Source of the DNA: an uncultured Alistipes sp.
GTDB lineage: Bacteria > Bacteroidota > Bacteroidia > Bacteroidales > Rikenellaceae
NCBI GenBank assembly: GCA_947623305.1
Contig: CANQGQ010000018.1
Span: forward strand, 1 to 38,141
Direction of reading: 5' to 3'
DNA length: 38,141 nt
In this document: positions 26,580 through 35,191 of the stretch, piece after piece
Numbering within the stretch: position 1 is the stretch's first letter
Layout of the letters: each line of letters starts with the position of its first letter
The notes under the pieces: model-generated
Seen by the model: the letters and a program-made list of their open reading frames with translations, nothing else
What the model was told of the DNA's origin: nothing
Databases searched by the model: none
Program-made: the position numbers and the translations under genes

Positions 26580-26981
26580 GAATATGCGGTCCTTTTATCT
26601 GAATGGACCTTTTGTTGTACTCCTTTCTGCCTCTCTACGGTTTCTCCTCCACATTGGTGTCTTGCGTCGCGGTCGATGTTTCGTTGTCCGGAGCAAAGGT
26701 CGCTACGGGTTCTCGACGCTCGGACAAGGTCGGGGCGCCTGTGTCGTTTGCCGAAGAATCTCCACGCCTCCTACCGTCGGGTAGTATTCGTCGTCAAAAC
26801 CTTGTCCTCCCTAAACCCTGCACCTGTTCAGCTCCCGAAACGAAAACGACCGACGCGACGGAAAGACGCATCAAAAAAAATGTCGGATTCACACGAGGCA
26901 GAAAAACATACGAAACTCAAACTCCCTCAGCTCCGAAATCCGCATCAATCGACAAAAGCTAATTCCCCAAAACAAACGATT
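26580..26981. other. Stretch without a supported gene
   Basis: About 400 bases. Several open frames cross it on the plus strand, but their translations are Arg/Ser/Pro-rich and shift in composition, as expected for non-coding GC-rich DNA. One of them runs in frame into the gene at 26982, yet a start there is better supported. I see no RNA gene or terminator. It is likely the left border zone of the conjugative-element remnant. Confidence 0.4.
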
Positions 26982-27227
26982 ATGACACTAACCGAATATA
27001 TCCGCCAAGAGAATCCGCAAGCCAATTCTATTGTAGAATTGCAGTCCACCGAGTGTATCTGTGAAATGACTATCGACAACCATAGTTATTACCGTATTCC
27101 GTTGCTCGCCGAACATTTCGGTATTACGCAGTCGTATATCCGCATCGGCGATGACCGACGGTTATATACAGCACATCCCGATACGGGAGAATTGCGACCG
27201 AGTATTTTTACCTATCCCGATAAATAG
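26982..27227 (+). CDS. Small conserved protein of conjugative elements
   Basis: An 81-residue protein (MTLTEYIRQENPQANSIVEL ... ending DTGELRPSIFTYPDK). Proteins of this pattern occur just ahead of pcfK in Bacteroidales conjugative and mobilisable elements; this is from memory and not searched. It has no enzyme motif. The ATG at 26982 was chosen because the upstream extension is low-quality sequence. It is followed 18 bases later by pcfK, so the two are likely cotranscribed. Confidence 0.6.
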   Translation: MTLTEYIRQENPQANSIVELQSTECICEMTIDNHSYYRIPLLAEHFGITQSYIRIGDDRRLYTAHPDTGELRPSIFTYPDK

Positions 27228-27245
27228 CTAATCCGAGTTACAACC

Positions 27246-27524
27246 ATGAAAACGACCGAAACATTCAAACAAACAATCCGCACTTATTTGGAGTATCGCG
27301 CCAGTACGGACGAACTTTTCGCCGTGCGATACGCCGACCCGAAGAAGAACATCGACGACTGCATTACATACATTCTGAACCAAGTGTGGGCGAGCGGCTG
27401 CAACGGCTTCGCCGACGAGGAGATTTATTCGATGGCTCTCCACTACTACGACGAACCCGACATCGAGGTCGGCAAGTCGGTAAACTGCCGCGTCGTGGTC
27501 AATCACCATTTATCACAAGGTTAG
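27246..27524 (+). pseudogene. pcfK: PcfK-like protein, truncated by an insertion sequence
   Basis: The N-terminal 88 residues match the PcfK-like family of Bacteroidales conjugative elements (LFAVRYADPKKNIDDCITYI, GCNGFADEEIYSMALHYYDE, NCRVVVNH). Full proteins continue with a Lys/Glu/Gln-rich helical tail of about 40 or more residues. Here the match stops at VVVNH, and four foreign residues (HLSQ, then G) precede the stop. The break falls at about 27510, where the IS110-type element begins. PcfK is an accessory conjugation protein of poorly known function. Confidence 0.78.
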
Positions 27525-27590
27525 GATAAAACGTATTATCACGAACTGTATAAAAAAGCAAATAAAAAGATAAAAAAATGAACGAGAGGC

Positions 27591-28509
27591 TTATTTTTTA
27601 GTCGAGACAAACCCGTCGATATAGGTTGAGCCGGTAGTTGCAATGGTAAAAGCTTGTCTGACGAGCTTGTTTGCCACAGCGATCAGAGCTACTTTGGACG
27701 GTTTCCCATTTGCCTTTAATCGGAGATAGCATTCCCGACAAGCCATGTTGTAACGCAGAGCAGTCCAAGATGCAACATACAGCAAGGATCGCAAGTGTTC
27801 ATCGCCATTGCGGTTGATATGCCCTCTGATATCGGGAAAGCTGTTTGGCATTATCGAAGTAGGTAAATCCACCGGTTGAGAGAATTAGTGCCGTAGCAAG
27901 CGTAACGCCGATTCCTTTGATGGAGGTCAGGGCTTTGAGTTGTTTGTCGAACTCAGATGATGCGATGTCGGCCAGTTCCGCTTCGAGTTGTCCGATCTGC
28001 TTGGACAGGAAGTCAATGGTCTTGTCCAGTGTACGCAAACAGGTCTTGTCCCGATATGGCAATACGATGAGCGATCCACGTAGGTTCTTCGACGCAACGA
28101 GTTGTTTACGCAGCTGCCGAATAACGGTCTTTTTCTGTTTGAGCAAAATAATTGCCTGTGATGGCATTTTGTAAATGGGAGGATTCATCTTCTCTCCGTA
28201 CATGGCGATCATGCAGGCGTCTTTCTCGTCGGTCTTGGTAACAGTCATCAGCATCCGGGCAAAATGCTTGATCTGTTTGGGATTGACCAAACTGACGGCA
28301 ATACCGCTCTGATGAAGCAGATACAGCAGCAGAAAACCGTAATTGCCGGTGGCTTCCATGACACAGTGATGCTCAACGACAGAGAGTGTAGCAATGAACT
28401 TACGAGCTCCCACAGCAGTGTTCGGAAATGTCTTGGTACAATAGCCGTTCGCTGACGGATAAGCTGCAACGAAACTGCTTTTGCTGATGTCGATACCGAT
28501 GTAAACCAT
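27591..28509 (-). pseudogene. IS110-type transposase with internal deletion
   Basis: IS110 transposases have a RuvC-like DEDD domain and a C-terminal Tnp_20 domain with a catalytic Ser. The N-terminal frame (28509 to 27799) has the first Asp in YIGIDISKSSFVAAYP, the Glu in HHCVMEATGNYGF and the DEKDA motif (TVTKTDEKDACMIAMYG), then the start of Tnp_20 (ALTSIKGIGVTLATALILST, GGFTYFDNAKQLSRY). The remainder (IRGHINRNGDEHLRSLLYVA, LRLKANGKPSKVALIAVANK) is in another frame from about 27835 to 27591. The usual segment between LSRY and IRGHINRNG, with the conserved SGTS-type Ser, is missing. A deletion of roughly 50-60 bases that is not a multiple of three explains this. Confidence 0.82.
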
Positions 28510-28700
28510 AATGAAAAGAATTTAAGTAAAAACTACATCTTATAAACCATCGTCGCGAACACGGGCTCTACTCGGCCTAACGAACTGTCCGGTTTTCAGA
28601 TGTAAAGCATGGGGACGGAACGTGATAAACGGTTTTCACCAACTAAAAATCGGTCTTGTTCCATGCTTAGAAAAGTAATCTAATCAAATTGTTTGACTAA
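28510..28700 (-). other. Non-coding end of the IS110-type element, possible bridge RNA region
   Basis: About 190 non-coding bases upstream of the transposase start. In IS110-group elements the long non-coding end before the transposase gene encodes a structured bridge RNA that guides target choice; this is family knowledge. Here AGCATGG (28606-28612) can pair with CCATGCT (28661-28667), a stem enclosing about 50 bases. I cannot identify the guide loops by eye. Confidence 0.35.
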
Positions 28701-28730
28701 ATACAAATGTACGACTAAAAACTCACTCTT

Positions 28731-30740
28731 ATGCAACAGGAAGACGACCTTCGGGGTCTGGCGAAAGTCATGGATTTCATGCGGGCATTGAGCATCTTGT
28801 TCGTCGTAATCAACATCTACTGGTTCTGCTACGAACAGATCGTGGATTGGGGTATCCGTATCGGCGTGGTCGACAGAATCCTGCTGAACTTCGACCGCAC
28901 GGCGGGATTGTTCGGCAACATCCTTTGGACGAAACTCTTCGCCGTCGTATTCCTTGCCCTCTCGTGTTTGGGAACGAAAGGCGTGAAAGCGGAGAAACTC
29001 ACGTGGCGGAAAATCATCGCAGCACTCTCGGTGGGCGGTGTGCTGTTCTTCTTCAACTGGTGGCTGCTGGCATTGCCGCTTCCGGCGGTGGCGAACGCAG
29101 CCTTTTACATACTGACCTTATCCGCCGGATATATCTGCCTGCTTATGGGCGGCGTATGGATGTCGCGCCTGCTGAAGCACAACCTGATGGACGACGTATT
29201 CAACACCGAGAACGAATCGTTCCAACAGGAAACGCGCCTCCTGACCAACGAATACTCCGTGAACCTGCCCACGCGCTTCTACTACCGCAAGCGGTGGAAC
29301 GAGGGGTGGATCAACGTCGTGAACCCGTTCCGTGCGGCGATTGTACTCGGCACGCCGGGGTCGGGTAAGAGTTATGCCGTCGTCAATCAGTTCATCAAGC
29401 AACAGATCGAGAAAGGGTTCGCCATGTATCTCTACGACTTCAAATTTCCCGACCTCTCGGAGATAGCCTACAACCATCTGCTCAATAATCAAGGAGGGTA
29501 CGAGAAAGTACCGACGTTCTACGTCATCAACTTCGACGACCCGCGGCGTTCGCACCGCTGCAACCCCATAAATCCCGACTTCATGACGGATATATCCGAC
29601 GCCTACGAATCGGCCTATACGATCATGCTGAATCTCAACCGCACGTGGGTACAGAAACAGGGCGACTTCTTCGTCGAATCGCCGATTATCCTTTTCGCAG
29701 CGATCATCTGGTACCTGCGAATTTACAAGGGCGGCCGATACTGCACGTTCCCGCACGCCGTCGAGTTCCTCAACAAACGCTACGAGGATATTTTTCCAAT
29801 TCTGACCTCCTATCCCGAACTCGAAAACTACCTCTCGCCCTTCATGGACGCATGGCTCGGCGGAGCGCAAGACCAGTTGCAGGGGCAGATCGCCTCGGCT
29901 AAGATTCCGCTCTCGCGCATGATTTCACCTCAGCTCTACTGGGTGATGTCGGGCGACGAGTTTACGCTCGACATCAACAATCCTGACGATCCGAAAGTGT
30001 TGGTCGTAGGCAACAACCCCGACCGGCAGAACATCTACGGGGCTGCACTCGGCCTCTACAACAGCCGCATCGTGAAACTCGTTAATAAGAAAGGGCAGCT
30101 CAAATCGTCCATCATCATCGACGAGCTGCCGACGATCTATTTCAAAGGGTTGGACAACCTCATTGCTACGGCTCGCTCGAACAAGGTGGCGACGCTCCTC
30201 GGATTTCAGGACTTCTCGCAGCTCAAGCGCGACTACGGCGACAAGGAGGCCGCAGTGGTGATGAACACCGTGGGCAACATCTTCTCCGGGCAAGTGGTCG
30301 GCGAAACGGCCAAGACGTTATCGGAACGTTTCGGAAAGGTTTTGCAGAAACGGCAGTCGATGACCATCAACCACAACGATACCTCCACCTCCATATCGAC
30401 GCAGATGGACAGCCTTATTCCGCAGTCGAAGATTTCGACGCTCACGCAAGGCATGTTCGTCGGAGCCGTGGCCGACAACTTCGACGAACGCATCGACCAG
30501 AAGATTTTCCATGCTGAAATCGTCGTGGACAGTGCGAAAGTCAAGGCCGAGACGGCCAAGTATCAAAAGATACCTCATATCACTGACTTTACGGACGAGG
30601 AGGGAATCGACCGCATGAAAGAGGTGGTGCAGGAGAACTACGAACGGATCAAGGCAGAAACAAGCCAGATTGTCTCCGACGAATTGGAGCGAATCAAAAA
30701 CGACCCGGTGTTGTGTAAGCTGTTGCCGGAACACGGGTAA
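28731..30740 (+). CDS. mobC: Conjugation coupling protein MobC / TraG-type (T4CP)
   Basis: A 669-residue coupling protein that brings relaxase-bound DNA to the type IV secretion channel. The N-terminal membrane part has helices near 20-35 (ALSILFVVINIYWFCY, the YWFCY domain), 65-80, 95-115 and 120-145. The ATPase domain has a Walker A GTPGSGKS (207-214) and Walker B SSIIIDELP (about 454-462). It is intact and matches the size of MobC of CTnDOT-like elements. Its usual partners (relaxase, tra genes) are absent, so it is an orphan left by deletion; it could still serve other elements in trans. Confidence 0.9.
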   Translation: MQQEDDLRGLAKVMDFMRALSILFVVINIYWFCYEQIVDWGIRIGVVDRILLNFDRTAGLFGNILWTKLFAVVFLALSCLGTKGVKAEKLTWRKIIAALSVGGVLFFFNWWLLALPLPAVANAAFYILTLSAGYICLLMGGVWMSRLLKHNLMDDVFNTENESFQQETRLLTNEYSVNLPTRFYYRKRWNEGWINVVNPFRAAIVLGTPGSGKSYAVVNQFIKQQIEKGFAMYLYDFKFPDLSEIAYNHLLNNQGGYEKVPTFYVINFDDPRRSHRCNPINPDFMTDISDAYESAYTIMLNLNRTWVQKQGDFFVESPIILFAAIIWYLRIYKGGRYCTFPHAVEFLNKRYEDIFPILTSYPELENYLSPFMDAWLGGAQDQLQGQIASAKIPLSRMISPQLYWVMSGDEFTLDINNPDDPKVLVVGNNPDRQNIYGAALGLYNSRIVKLVNKKGQLKSSIIIDELPTIYFKGLDNLIATARSNKVATLLGFQDFSQLKRDYGDKEAAVVMNTVGNIFSGQVVGETAKTLSERFGKVLQKRQSMTINHNDTSTSISTQMDSLIPQSKISTLTQGMFVGAVADNFDERIDQKIFHAEIVVDSAKVKAETAKYQKIPHITDFTDEEGIDRMKEVVQENYERIKAETSQIVSDELERIKNDPVLCKLLPEHG

Positions 30741-30800
30741 TTAATATAATTTGTATCTTCTTTTATTTTTCGGGCAAAATTTATTATTACTTTTGTTTTC

Positions 30801-30914
30801 ATGAATAACTGTACGACTGATTCTGAAAATCGAATCCGTCGGTCGACCTGTTCCGGCGTTCAATTTGCAGCACTGGGAGAGGTCGAATTCATTTATAAAT
30901 ACAATCGGCAATAA
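30801..30914 (+). CDS. Short ORF ahead of the dinB remnant
   Basis: A 37-codon frame ([20 protein letters not shown] ...) placed 14 bases before the dinB start, behind a TACTTTTG box at 30788-30795. It may be a leader peptide or the remnant of a regulatory gene. No family recognised. Confidence 0.3.
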   Translation: MNNCTTDSENRIRRSTCSGVQFAALGEVEFIYKYNRQ

Positions 30915-30928
30915 AGGAACAGGTAGAT

Positions 30929-31108
30929 ATGCCGGAGCGGAAAATCATACATATCGACATGGATGCCTTCTATGCTTCCGTAGAGCAACGAGACAATCCT
31001 GCGCTGCGGGGCTGTCCGATTGCAGTCATTGGCTACCGTAAATTTTCTTGGATACAAAGTTCGTCTCATAGGGCTTACAGTCGGCAATTCTCCCGCCGAC
31101 TGTGCTGA
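30929..31108 (+). pseudogene. dinB: DNA polymerase IV, N-terminal stub
   Basis: The first 35 codons are a perfect Y-family start: [20 protein letters not shown] with the metal-binding [10 protein letters not shown] motif, then [11 protein letters not shown]. From about 31034 the frame runs into unrelated sequence ([11 protein letters not shown]...) and stops at 31108. The rest of the roughly 360-residue protein is missing. Full DinB performs error-prone lesion bypass. The stub marks a recombination junction, probably the right end of the conjugative-element remnant or of a deletion. Confidence 0.85.
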
Positions 31109-31177
31109 CTGCCTGCAACTGCGATTCGATTTTAAAGAATAAAAACTCTTGAATGTCGAAAACTTTTAATAAAGGAA

Positions 31178-31210
31178 TTTGTATTTTAAAGTTAAGACGG
31201 GCTACTTTTG
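31178..31210 (+). promoter_or_regulatory. Promoter of the small gene at 31237
   Basis: TTTG (31178-31181) and TACTTTTG (31203-31210) are spaced by 21 bases and match both Bacteroidetes boxes. The start would be near 31217, about 20 bases before the ATG. Confidence 0.7.
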
Positions 31211-31236
31211 CATATTTTTTAAGACAACCAATATAA

Positions 31237-31524
31237 ATGAAAGAAGTATACAATCTCTCGGAATTAGTAGGATTCAAGACAAAGAATCCCTACATTGTCA
31301 ACGCAAAAAATCGGATTGACTTCAAAGCCGCTGTTAGATGGGAAATTAAGGGTAAAATTTTTAATCAAGAAACAAATATCTCGGTCTCATGGGAACAAAA
31401 TGGCCTTAACTCCGGAAACGTAATTGTGGACGCTGGAAAACCACAGGATGCATCGAGACGATATTTTAAGTCTTTAGCCCTAAATATCAACAATATGAGT
31501 ATTGTACTCAGAAGAACCAGTTAA
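31237..31524 (+). CDS. Small hypothetical protein
   Basis: A 95-residue protein (MKEVYNLSELVGFKTKNPYI ... NNMSIVLRRTS), beta-strand-rich in the middle (ISVSWEQNGLNSGNVIVDAG), with no signal peptide or known motif. A well-formed promoter 27 bases upstream supports expression. It is more AT-rich than the conjugation genes before it. It stands alone between the dinB stub and a gene-poor zone. Unknown function. Confidence 0.55.
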   Translation: MKEVYNLSELVGFKTKNPYIVNAKNRIDFKAAVRWEIKGKIFNQETNISVSWEQNGLNSGNVIVDAGKPQDASRRYFKSLALNINNMSIVLRRTS

Positions 31525-32142
31525 TTATAACAGATTGTGATTATAAAGTAACTATTACTCCGAATAGGCCATAAACTTCTCCGAGGTGATTTTCGGTTTC
31601 GGGGCGCAAGCAAGCGAAGCCGAGCGATGACCTATATCTCATCCGTCGTGCTTCGCATAGCAGATTTTTCGTTTCCTGGTATTCCGCCTCTTTTTTATCT
31701 TGATCACCTTATATGCTTGTACCTACCTTCTGGCGGCAGATCAAAGACTTTGACAAGTCAGAGAACAGACGGGAACCATGGACCTCGCTGCCGGAAAACA
31801 AGCGTAGGCCGTGAAGAATTTTCTCAAAATAACAAACGTAATGCGTGAATACGAGGATTCGAAGACGTGGCTGAACGATGCAGCCAAGTTGCGGCTTAAT
31901 CTGCAAATACCACGCAAACTTGACGACACAAAAAAACGCTCACCGATTGGCAACTAGCAACCTCCCAGGCAGAATATGATCCATGCCGCAATCCAGGGAT
32001 GGTATAATAACGATGATATTGTGTTAGTATATATTTGAACAGAAATTTGTTCTTCAAAATTATAATAATACAGACCTATTCTGAATGCCCCCTCTTCTAT
32101 TGATTTTCTTATCAGAAATTTAATGTTCTATGGTCATAATGA
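31525..32142. other. Gene-poor zone between island parts
   Basis: About 620 bases without an intact gene. A protein-like reading appears in two frames on the plus strand: PTFWRQIKDFDKSENRREPW up to about 31805, then VKNFLKITNVMREYEDSKTW and LNDAAKLRLNLQIPRKLDD from about 31812 to 31957. This looks like a short decayed gene with a frame change, family unknown. The end near 32100 is the AT-rich 3' flank of the lanthipeptide cluster. Confidence 0.4.
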
Positions 32143-33333
32143 TCACTCTCGAAGATTTAATAAGAATAAAGAATCCCAAGATGAATATTGTGTAATATCT
32201 ATTGAAGATAAAATGGATAACCCTATACCTGCAATACCTTCTAATAAGCTATATTCAGTTACCGAACTATTTCCTGTGGCGGTTTTATATCCGGCTAAAC
32301 CATCAGGGTGTTTCGAGTATTTTAATGTTTCATTTACCCAATACTCACTAGCAATATTAAATTGATCCATTTGAGTCTCAAGATATAATCTATTGTAGAT
32401 TTGCGAAATTCCTGCAGACCCATGGCAAAAGCATGCATCTACAACACTATTATCTGGTGTATTTAATCTTTGCGTGGAATCAGATAAAATCTGAATTGCT
32501 AAATCCTTCCAATCTTTTTCATTAGCTAAAAGCCCAGCATTGAATATTGCAAGAGCAACACCCAAATCCCCATAACACCACGCTAATCTACTCTTGCATA
32601 TTGAATCTTTTAGTGAGGTATATGGGAAATATGAACCGATCTCTTGATAATTGGGAAACAATTGGGATTTTAGATAATTTATACATTTTTTTAACACTAC
32701 TTGCACTTTTGTTTTATACGGCCCTTCTGTCACAGATAACATAGACAAATATGAAACAACGCTACTCATACCATGTGACATAGATATATTTTCAATATAT
32801 TGAGGCTCATTAAAAACCTTAAAAGTCAACCACATTGTATCCTCATCTACTATCATTCGTTGAAATAACTCAGATAGCAGAACATTATGTATTTCTTTAC
32901 ATTTCAACACACTCCCCATTATTCCTAAGCCTATTGCGCCATGCATAAAATCATGATTATGAATGTCTAATTTTAGCAATCGCACAATGTAGTTATTTAA
33001 TGCAGGCAAAACATTTGTTAGTGATATTTCTGCAAATTGATGTGTGTTTAAGTGATTCAGTCCAACCAATACTCCCGATAATCCGCTACAATATGAATAA
33101 TGCATTTGGGTCAAAGGGACATTATCGAGGTAATACTCTAAACAAGAATCTGCATATTGGGTATCTGTATCTTTACGAGTCCATCTTGCATAGTAAAATA
33201 AATAAATAATTAATCCCAAAAGGCCTGTATACAATCCCCAATCGATTCTTGACTTTTCATCGTATTGTTGCTCAAGATGCTTTTTTATCTCATCGGCTAT
33301 TTGATGAAGTATCTGCTCCTTTTTTGAGTTCAT
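32143..33333 (-). CDS. lanC: LanC-like lanthipeptide cyclase
   Basis: A 396-residue zinc enzyme that adds Cys thiols to dehydrated Ser/Thr to make (methyl)lanthionine rings. Zinc ligands and active-site motifs are all present: SMSHGMS (His187 region), LAWCYGDLG (Cys253) and CFCHGSAG (Cys303, His304). Repeated G-x-x-G motifs of the alpha/alpha toroid are visible (YSYCSGLSGVLVGL, DFMHGAIGLGIMG, SLLEGIAGIGLSIL). Length is normal. The ATG overlaps the stop of the S41 gene (ATGA), so the two are translationally coupled, although base composition changes sharply there, from AT-rich here to very GC-rich in the S41 gene. It is the last gene of the cluster in this direction. Confidence 0.92.
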   Translation of the reverse strand: MNSKKEQILHQIADEIKKHLEQQYDEKSRIDWGLYTGLLGLIIYLFYYARWTRKDTDTQYADSCLEYYLDNVPLTQMHYSYCSGLSGVLVGLNHLNTHQFAEISLTNVLPALNNYIVRLLKLDIHNHDFMHGAIGLGIMGSVLKCKEIHNVLLSELFQRMIVDEDTMWLTFKVFNEPQYIENISMSHGMSSVVSYLSMLSVTEGPYKTKVQVVLKKCINYLKSQLFPNYQEIGSYFPYTSLKDSICKSRLAWCYGDLGVALAIFNAGLLANEKDWKDLAIQILSDSTQRLNTPDNSVVDACFCHGSAGISQIYNRLYLETQMDQFNIASEYWVNETLKYSKHPDGLAGYKTATGNSSVTEYSLLEGIAGIGLSILSSIDITQYSSWDSLFLLNLRE

Positions 33334-35129
33334 TGATTTATACTTAAAGCAGTGTCCAGTATTCTGTCATAATCCGTCATGCAATCTCTGGCATATTGGG
33401 GGACGACCTGGTCAGGTACGACGCCTCGGGCATGGTGCGGCTCGCCGTCCATGCCGCGCATGCGCATGCCGGTCATGGAAAAAGGGAAGAGCGGCAGGTC
33501 GAACCACGTCATGTCGCCCGTGGTTCCGGCGGTTGTCTGTCCGACGATTGTCCCTAGTCCGTAGTGACGCACCATCAGCAGGATGGTCTCGCCCCAGCTG
33601 ACGGTGGCGGCGTCGCACAGAAAGGTTGCGGGCAGGGCGACGTGCGGCGCCTTCGCCGCAAGGGTCTCCGCCTCGATGCGCCAGGCCACCTCCCGCTGAA
33701 ACGGGAAGCGGTTCACTGGGACCTCCGTCGCCGGGGCCTTTACGTCGGAGGAGATCAGGTGGGCGAGGATCTCCTCGAATCTCAGCGACGGGAGCCCGCG
33801 CAGGTCGAAGCAGAGCCCCTTCGTGTCGGGCGTTAACGCTGCAAGGAACCCCTTTCTGTTCAGCTCGGGCGAGGTAGCGTTGATGTAGAGGATGTCGCCG
33901 TAGCGCCGGAAGGCCCCCGCTTCGCGCGCGGGGCGCGGCGGCTCAGGGTTGTGAGCATGGAGGGTATCCTCGCGCATGCGCCCCTCGAGGTCGCTGCTGC
34001 GGACAAGAAAGGGGGCGCCGAACGTCGGCGCGGCGAAGAGGCCGTCGGCTGCCAGCCTGTCGCGGTGGGCCTCCGTTGCGGCATTGGTACGCGCCCGGAT
34101 CTGTTGCAGCCGCTCGATGGCGGGCCGGTTGTCGATGGTGAGGAGGATGCGCCAGGGCTCCCCACCCCGGCGGAGAAGTAGCGTGTCGTTGATCAGGAGA
34201 GCCTCCGCCGCTGTGTGGAACTCGGGCAGATAGGTCGCTCGGAGTCCCGAGAGGGTCATGTCCCTGCGCACGAAGATATGCCCGTCGCGGATTGGGTTGA
34301 AGAGGCGGCAGAGCAGGTCATACCATTCGAGAATCGCTTCGAACGTATCCACGCGCTCCATACGGAGGGCCTGCGGCAGGTAGCGCTCCAGCTGGCTCTC
34401 CCAGTCGAGCTGCTCCTCGTCGTAGTAGGGGTAGAAATGGCGCACGATGTTCCAGCGGACCGCCAGATCGGCGACCCGCACCGCCTGGTCGGAGAGGAGC
34501 CCGAAGATAAAGCTGTGCCTTTTAGAGAGGCTCTTGTCGGGGCTCCGGTGGTCGCTCCAATACTGCTTCGCATCGGCCAGCAGACGCCGTGTCGCTGCGC
34601 CATCGAAGGCCTTTTCGGGCAACGCATGGCGGATATGCGCGTAGCGTCCCGGCGCCACCTGGTAGGCATAATAGCGCCCGGCAACCGGCCCCGTCAGCGA
34701 GTCAGGGGCTTCGGAGAGGGCGGAGAGCCTTTTATAATAAGGTACGTAATCCGCAACTCCGGGCATAAGCACCCGGGCCATAAAGGGGATGTGCAGATTC
34801 CCCGAGCCGCTGTAATACCAATATTGGGCGGGTTCGTTCGCCGCCGTGGGTGCATCCTCGGCCGATGCTGGATGCTCCGAGAGGGAGAGGGCGGGTGCGA
34901 GCGGCTCGAACACGTGCTCGAGAGGCTCTGTCTCGGCCCGATGGACGAGCAGTGCGCAGACCTTCATCCAGTCGCTGTCGGACCACTCCTGTGCGTAGGG
35001 GTTGGGCGAGAAGTAGCGGACGATGCCGTAGGTGCGTGCCAGCTCGGCGTAGCGGGCGACGTCGGCAGGCTGTCCGTAGCTCGCCGAGATGCCGAGGCAG
35101 AGTGTCAGTAGTGCGAATCCCTTTTTCAT
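33330..35129 (-). CDS. Secreted S41-type protease of the lanthipeptide cluster
   Basis: A 599-residue S41 (C-terminal-processing-like) peptidase. A signal peptide covers residues 1-19 (MKKGFALLTLCLGISASYG), so it acts in the periplasm or outside. The N-terminal part has helical pairs repeating the YGIVRYFSPNPYAQEW / WNIVRHFYPYYDE pattern. A strand-rich region includes IRDGHIFV. The catalytic core has LCFDLRGLPS and VSWGETILLM with the likely nucleophile Ser511, then GLGTIVGQTTAGTTGDMTWF and PFSMTGMRMRGMDGEPHHAR, both typical of Bacteroidetes S41 enzymes. Lys of a Ser-Lys dyad is not obvious. The gene is over 60 percent GC by eye, far above its AT-rich neighbours. It may cleave the precursor leader; this is inferred from its place between precursor and cyclase. 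Confidence 0.85.
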   Translation of the reverse strand: MKKGFALLTLCLGISASYGQPADVARYAELARTYGIVRYFSPNPYAQEWSDSDWMKVCALLVHRAETEPLEHVFEPLAPALSLSEHPASAEDAPTAANEPAQYWYYSGSGNLHIPFMARVLMPGVADYVPYYKRLSALSEAPDSLTGPVAGRYYAYQVAPGRYAHIRHALPEKAFDGAATRRLLADAKQYWSDHRSPDKSLSKRHSFIFGLLSDQAVRVADLAVRWNIVRHFYPYYDEEQLDWESQLERYLPQALRMERVDTFEAILEWYDLLCRLFNPIRDGHIFVRRDMTLSGLRATYLPEFHTAAEALLINDTLLLRRGGEPWRILLTIDNRPAIERLQQIRARTNAATEAHRDRLAADGLFAAPTFGAPFLVRSSDLEGRMREDTLHAHNPEPPRPAREAGAFRRYGDILYINATSPELNRKGFLAALTPDTKGLCFDLRGLPSLRFEEILAHLISSDVKAPATEVPVNRFPFQREVAWRIEAETLAAKAPHVALPATFLCDAATVSWGETILLMVRHYGLGTIVGQTTAGTTGDMTWFDLPLFPFSMTGMRMRGMDGEPHHARGVVPDQVVPQYARDCMTDYDRILDTALSINQ

Positions 35130-35144
35130 TTTAGGACGAAACGT

Positions 35145-35181
35145 AAAAACTGGTTAAGCGAAAAATATCGCTTAACCAGTT
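35145..35181 (-). terminator. Hairpin attenuator after the precursor gene
   Basis: AACTGGTTAAGCG (35148-35160) pairs perfectly, 13 bases, with CGCTTAACCAGTT (35169-35181). Read on the minus strand it ends in five U (A run 35145-35149). It lies between the precursor stop and the S41 start, where lantibiotic operons often carry a leaky terminator that keeps precursor mRNA in excess. Confidence 0.82.
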
Positions 35182-35191
35182 GATTTAGAAT

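Larger units (their letters stand above)
27511..28700 (-). mobile_element. IS110-family insertion sequence, defective
   Basis: A DEDD-type transposase gene on the minus strand flanked by short non-coding ends, inserted at the 3' part of pcfK. IS110 elements have no long terminal inverted repeats and make no target duplication, so the borders are only approximate: left where pcfK homology ends, right before the mobC leader. The transposase carries an internal deletion (see its entry), so the element cannot move by itself. Confidence 0.65.

Noticed and set aside
31078..31102. Perfect 8-base inverted repeat CAGTCGGC / GCCGACTG after the dinB stub
   Set aside because: No U-tract on either strand and no gene that needs it as a terminator; could be part of a recombination site, but evidence is lacking.
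34215..35111. A 298-codon plus-strand frame opposite the S41 gene
   Set aside because: A shadow frame due to high GC; the S41 motifs on the minus strand are convincing.
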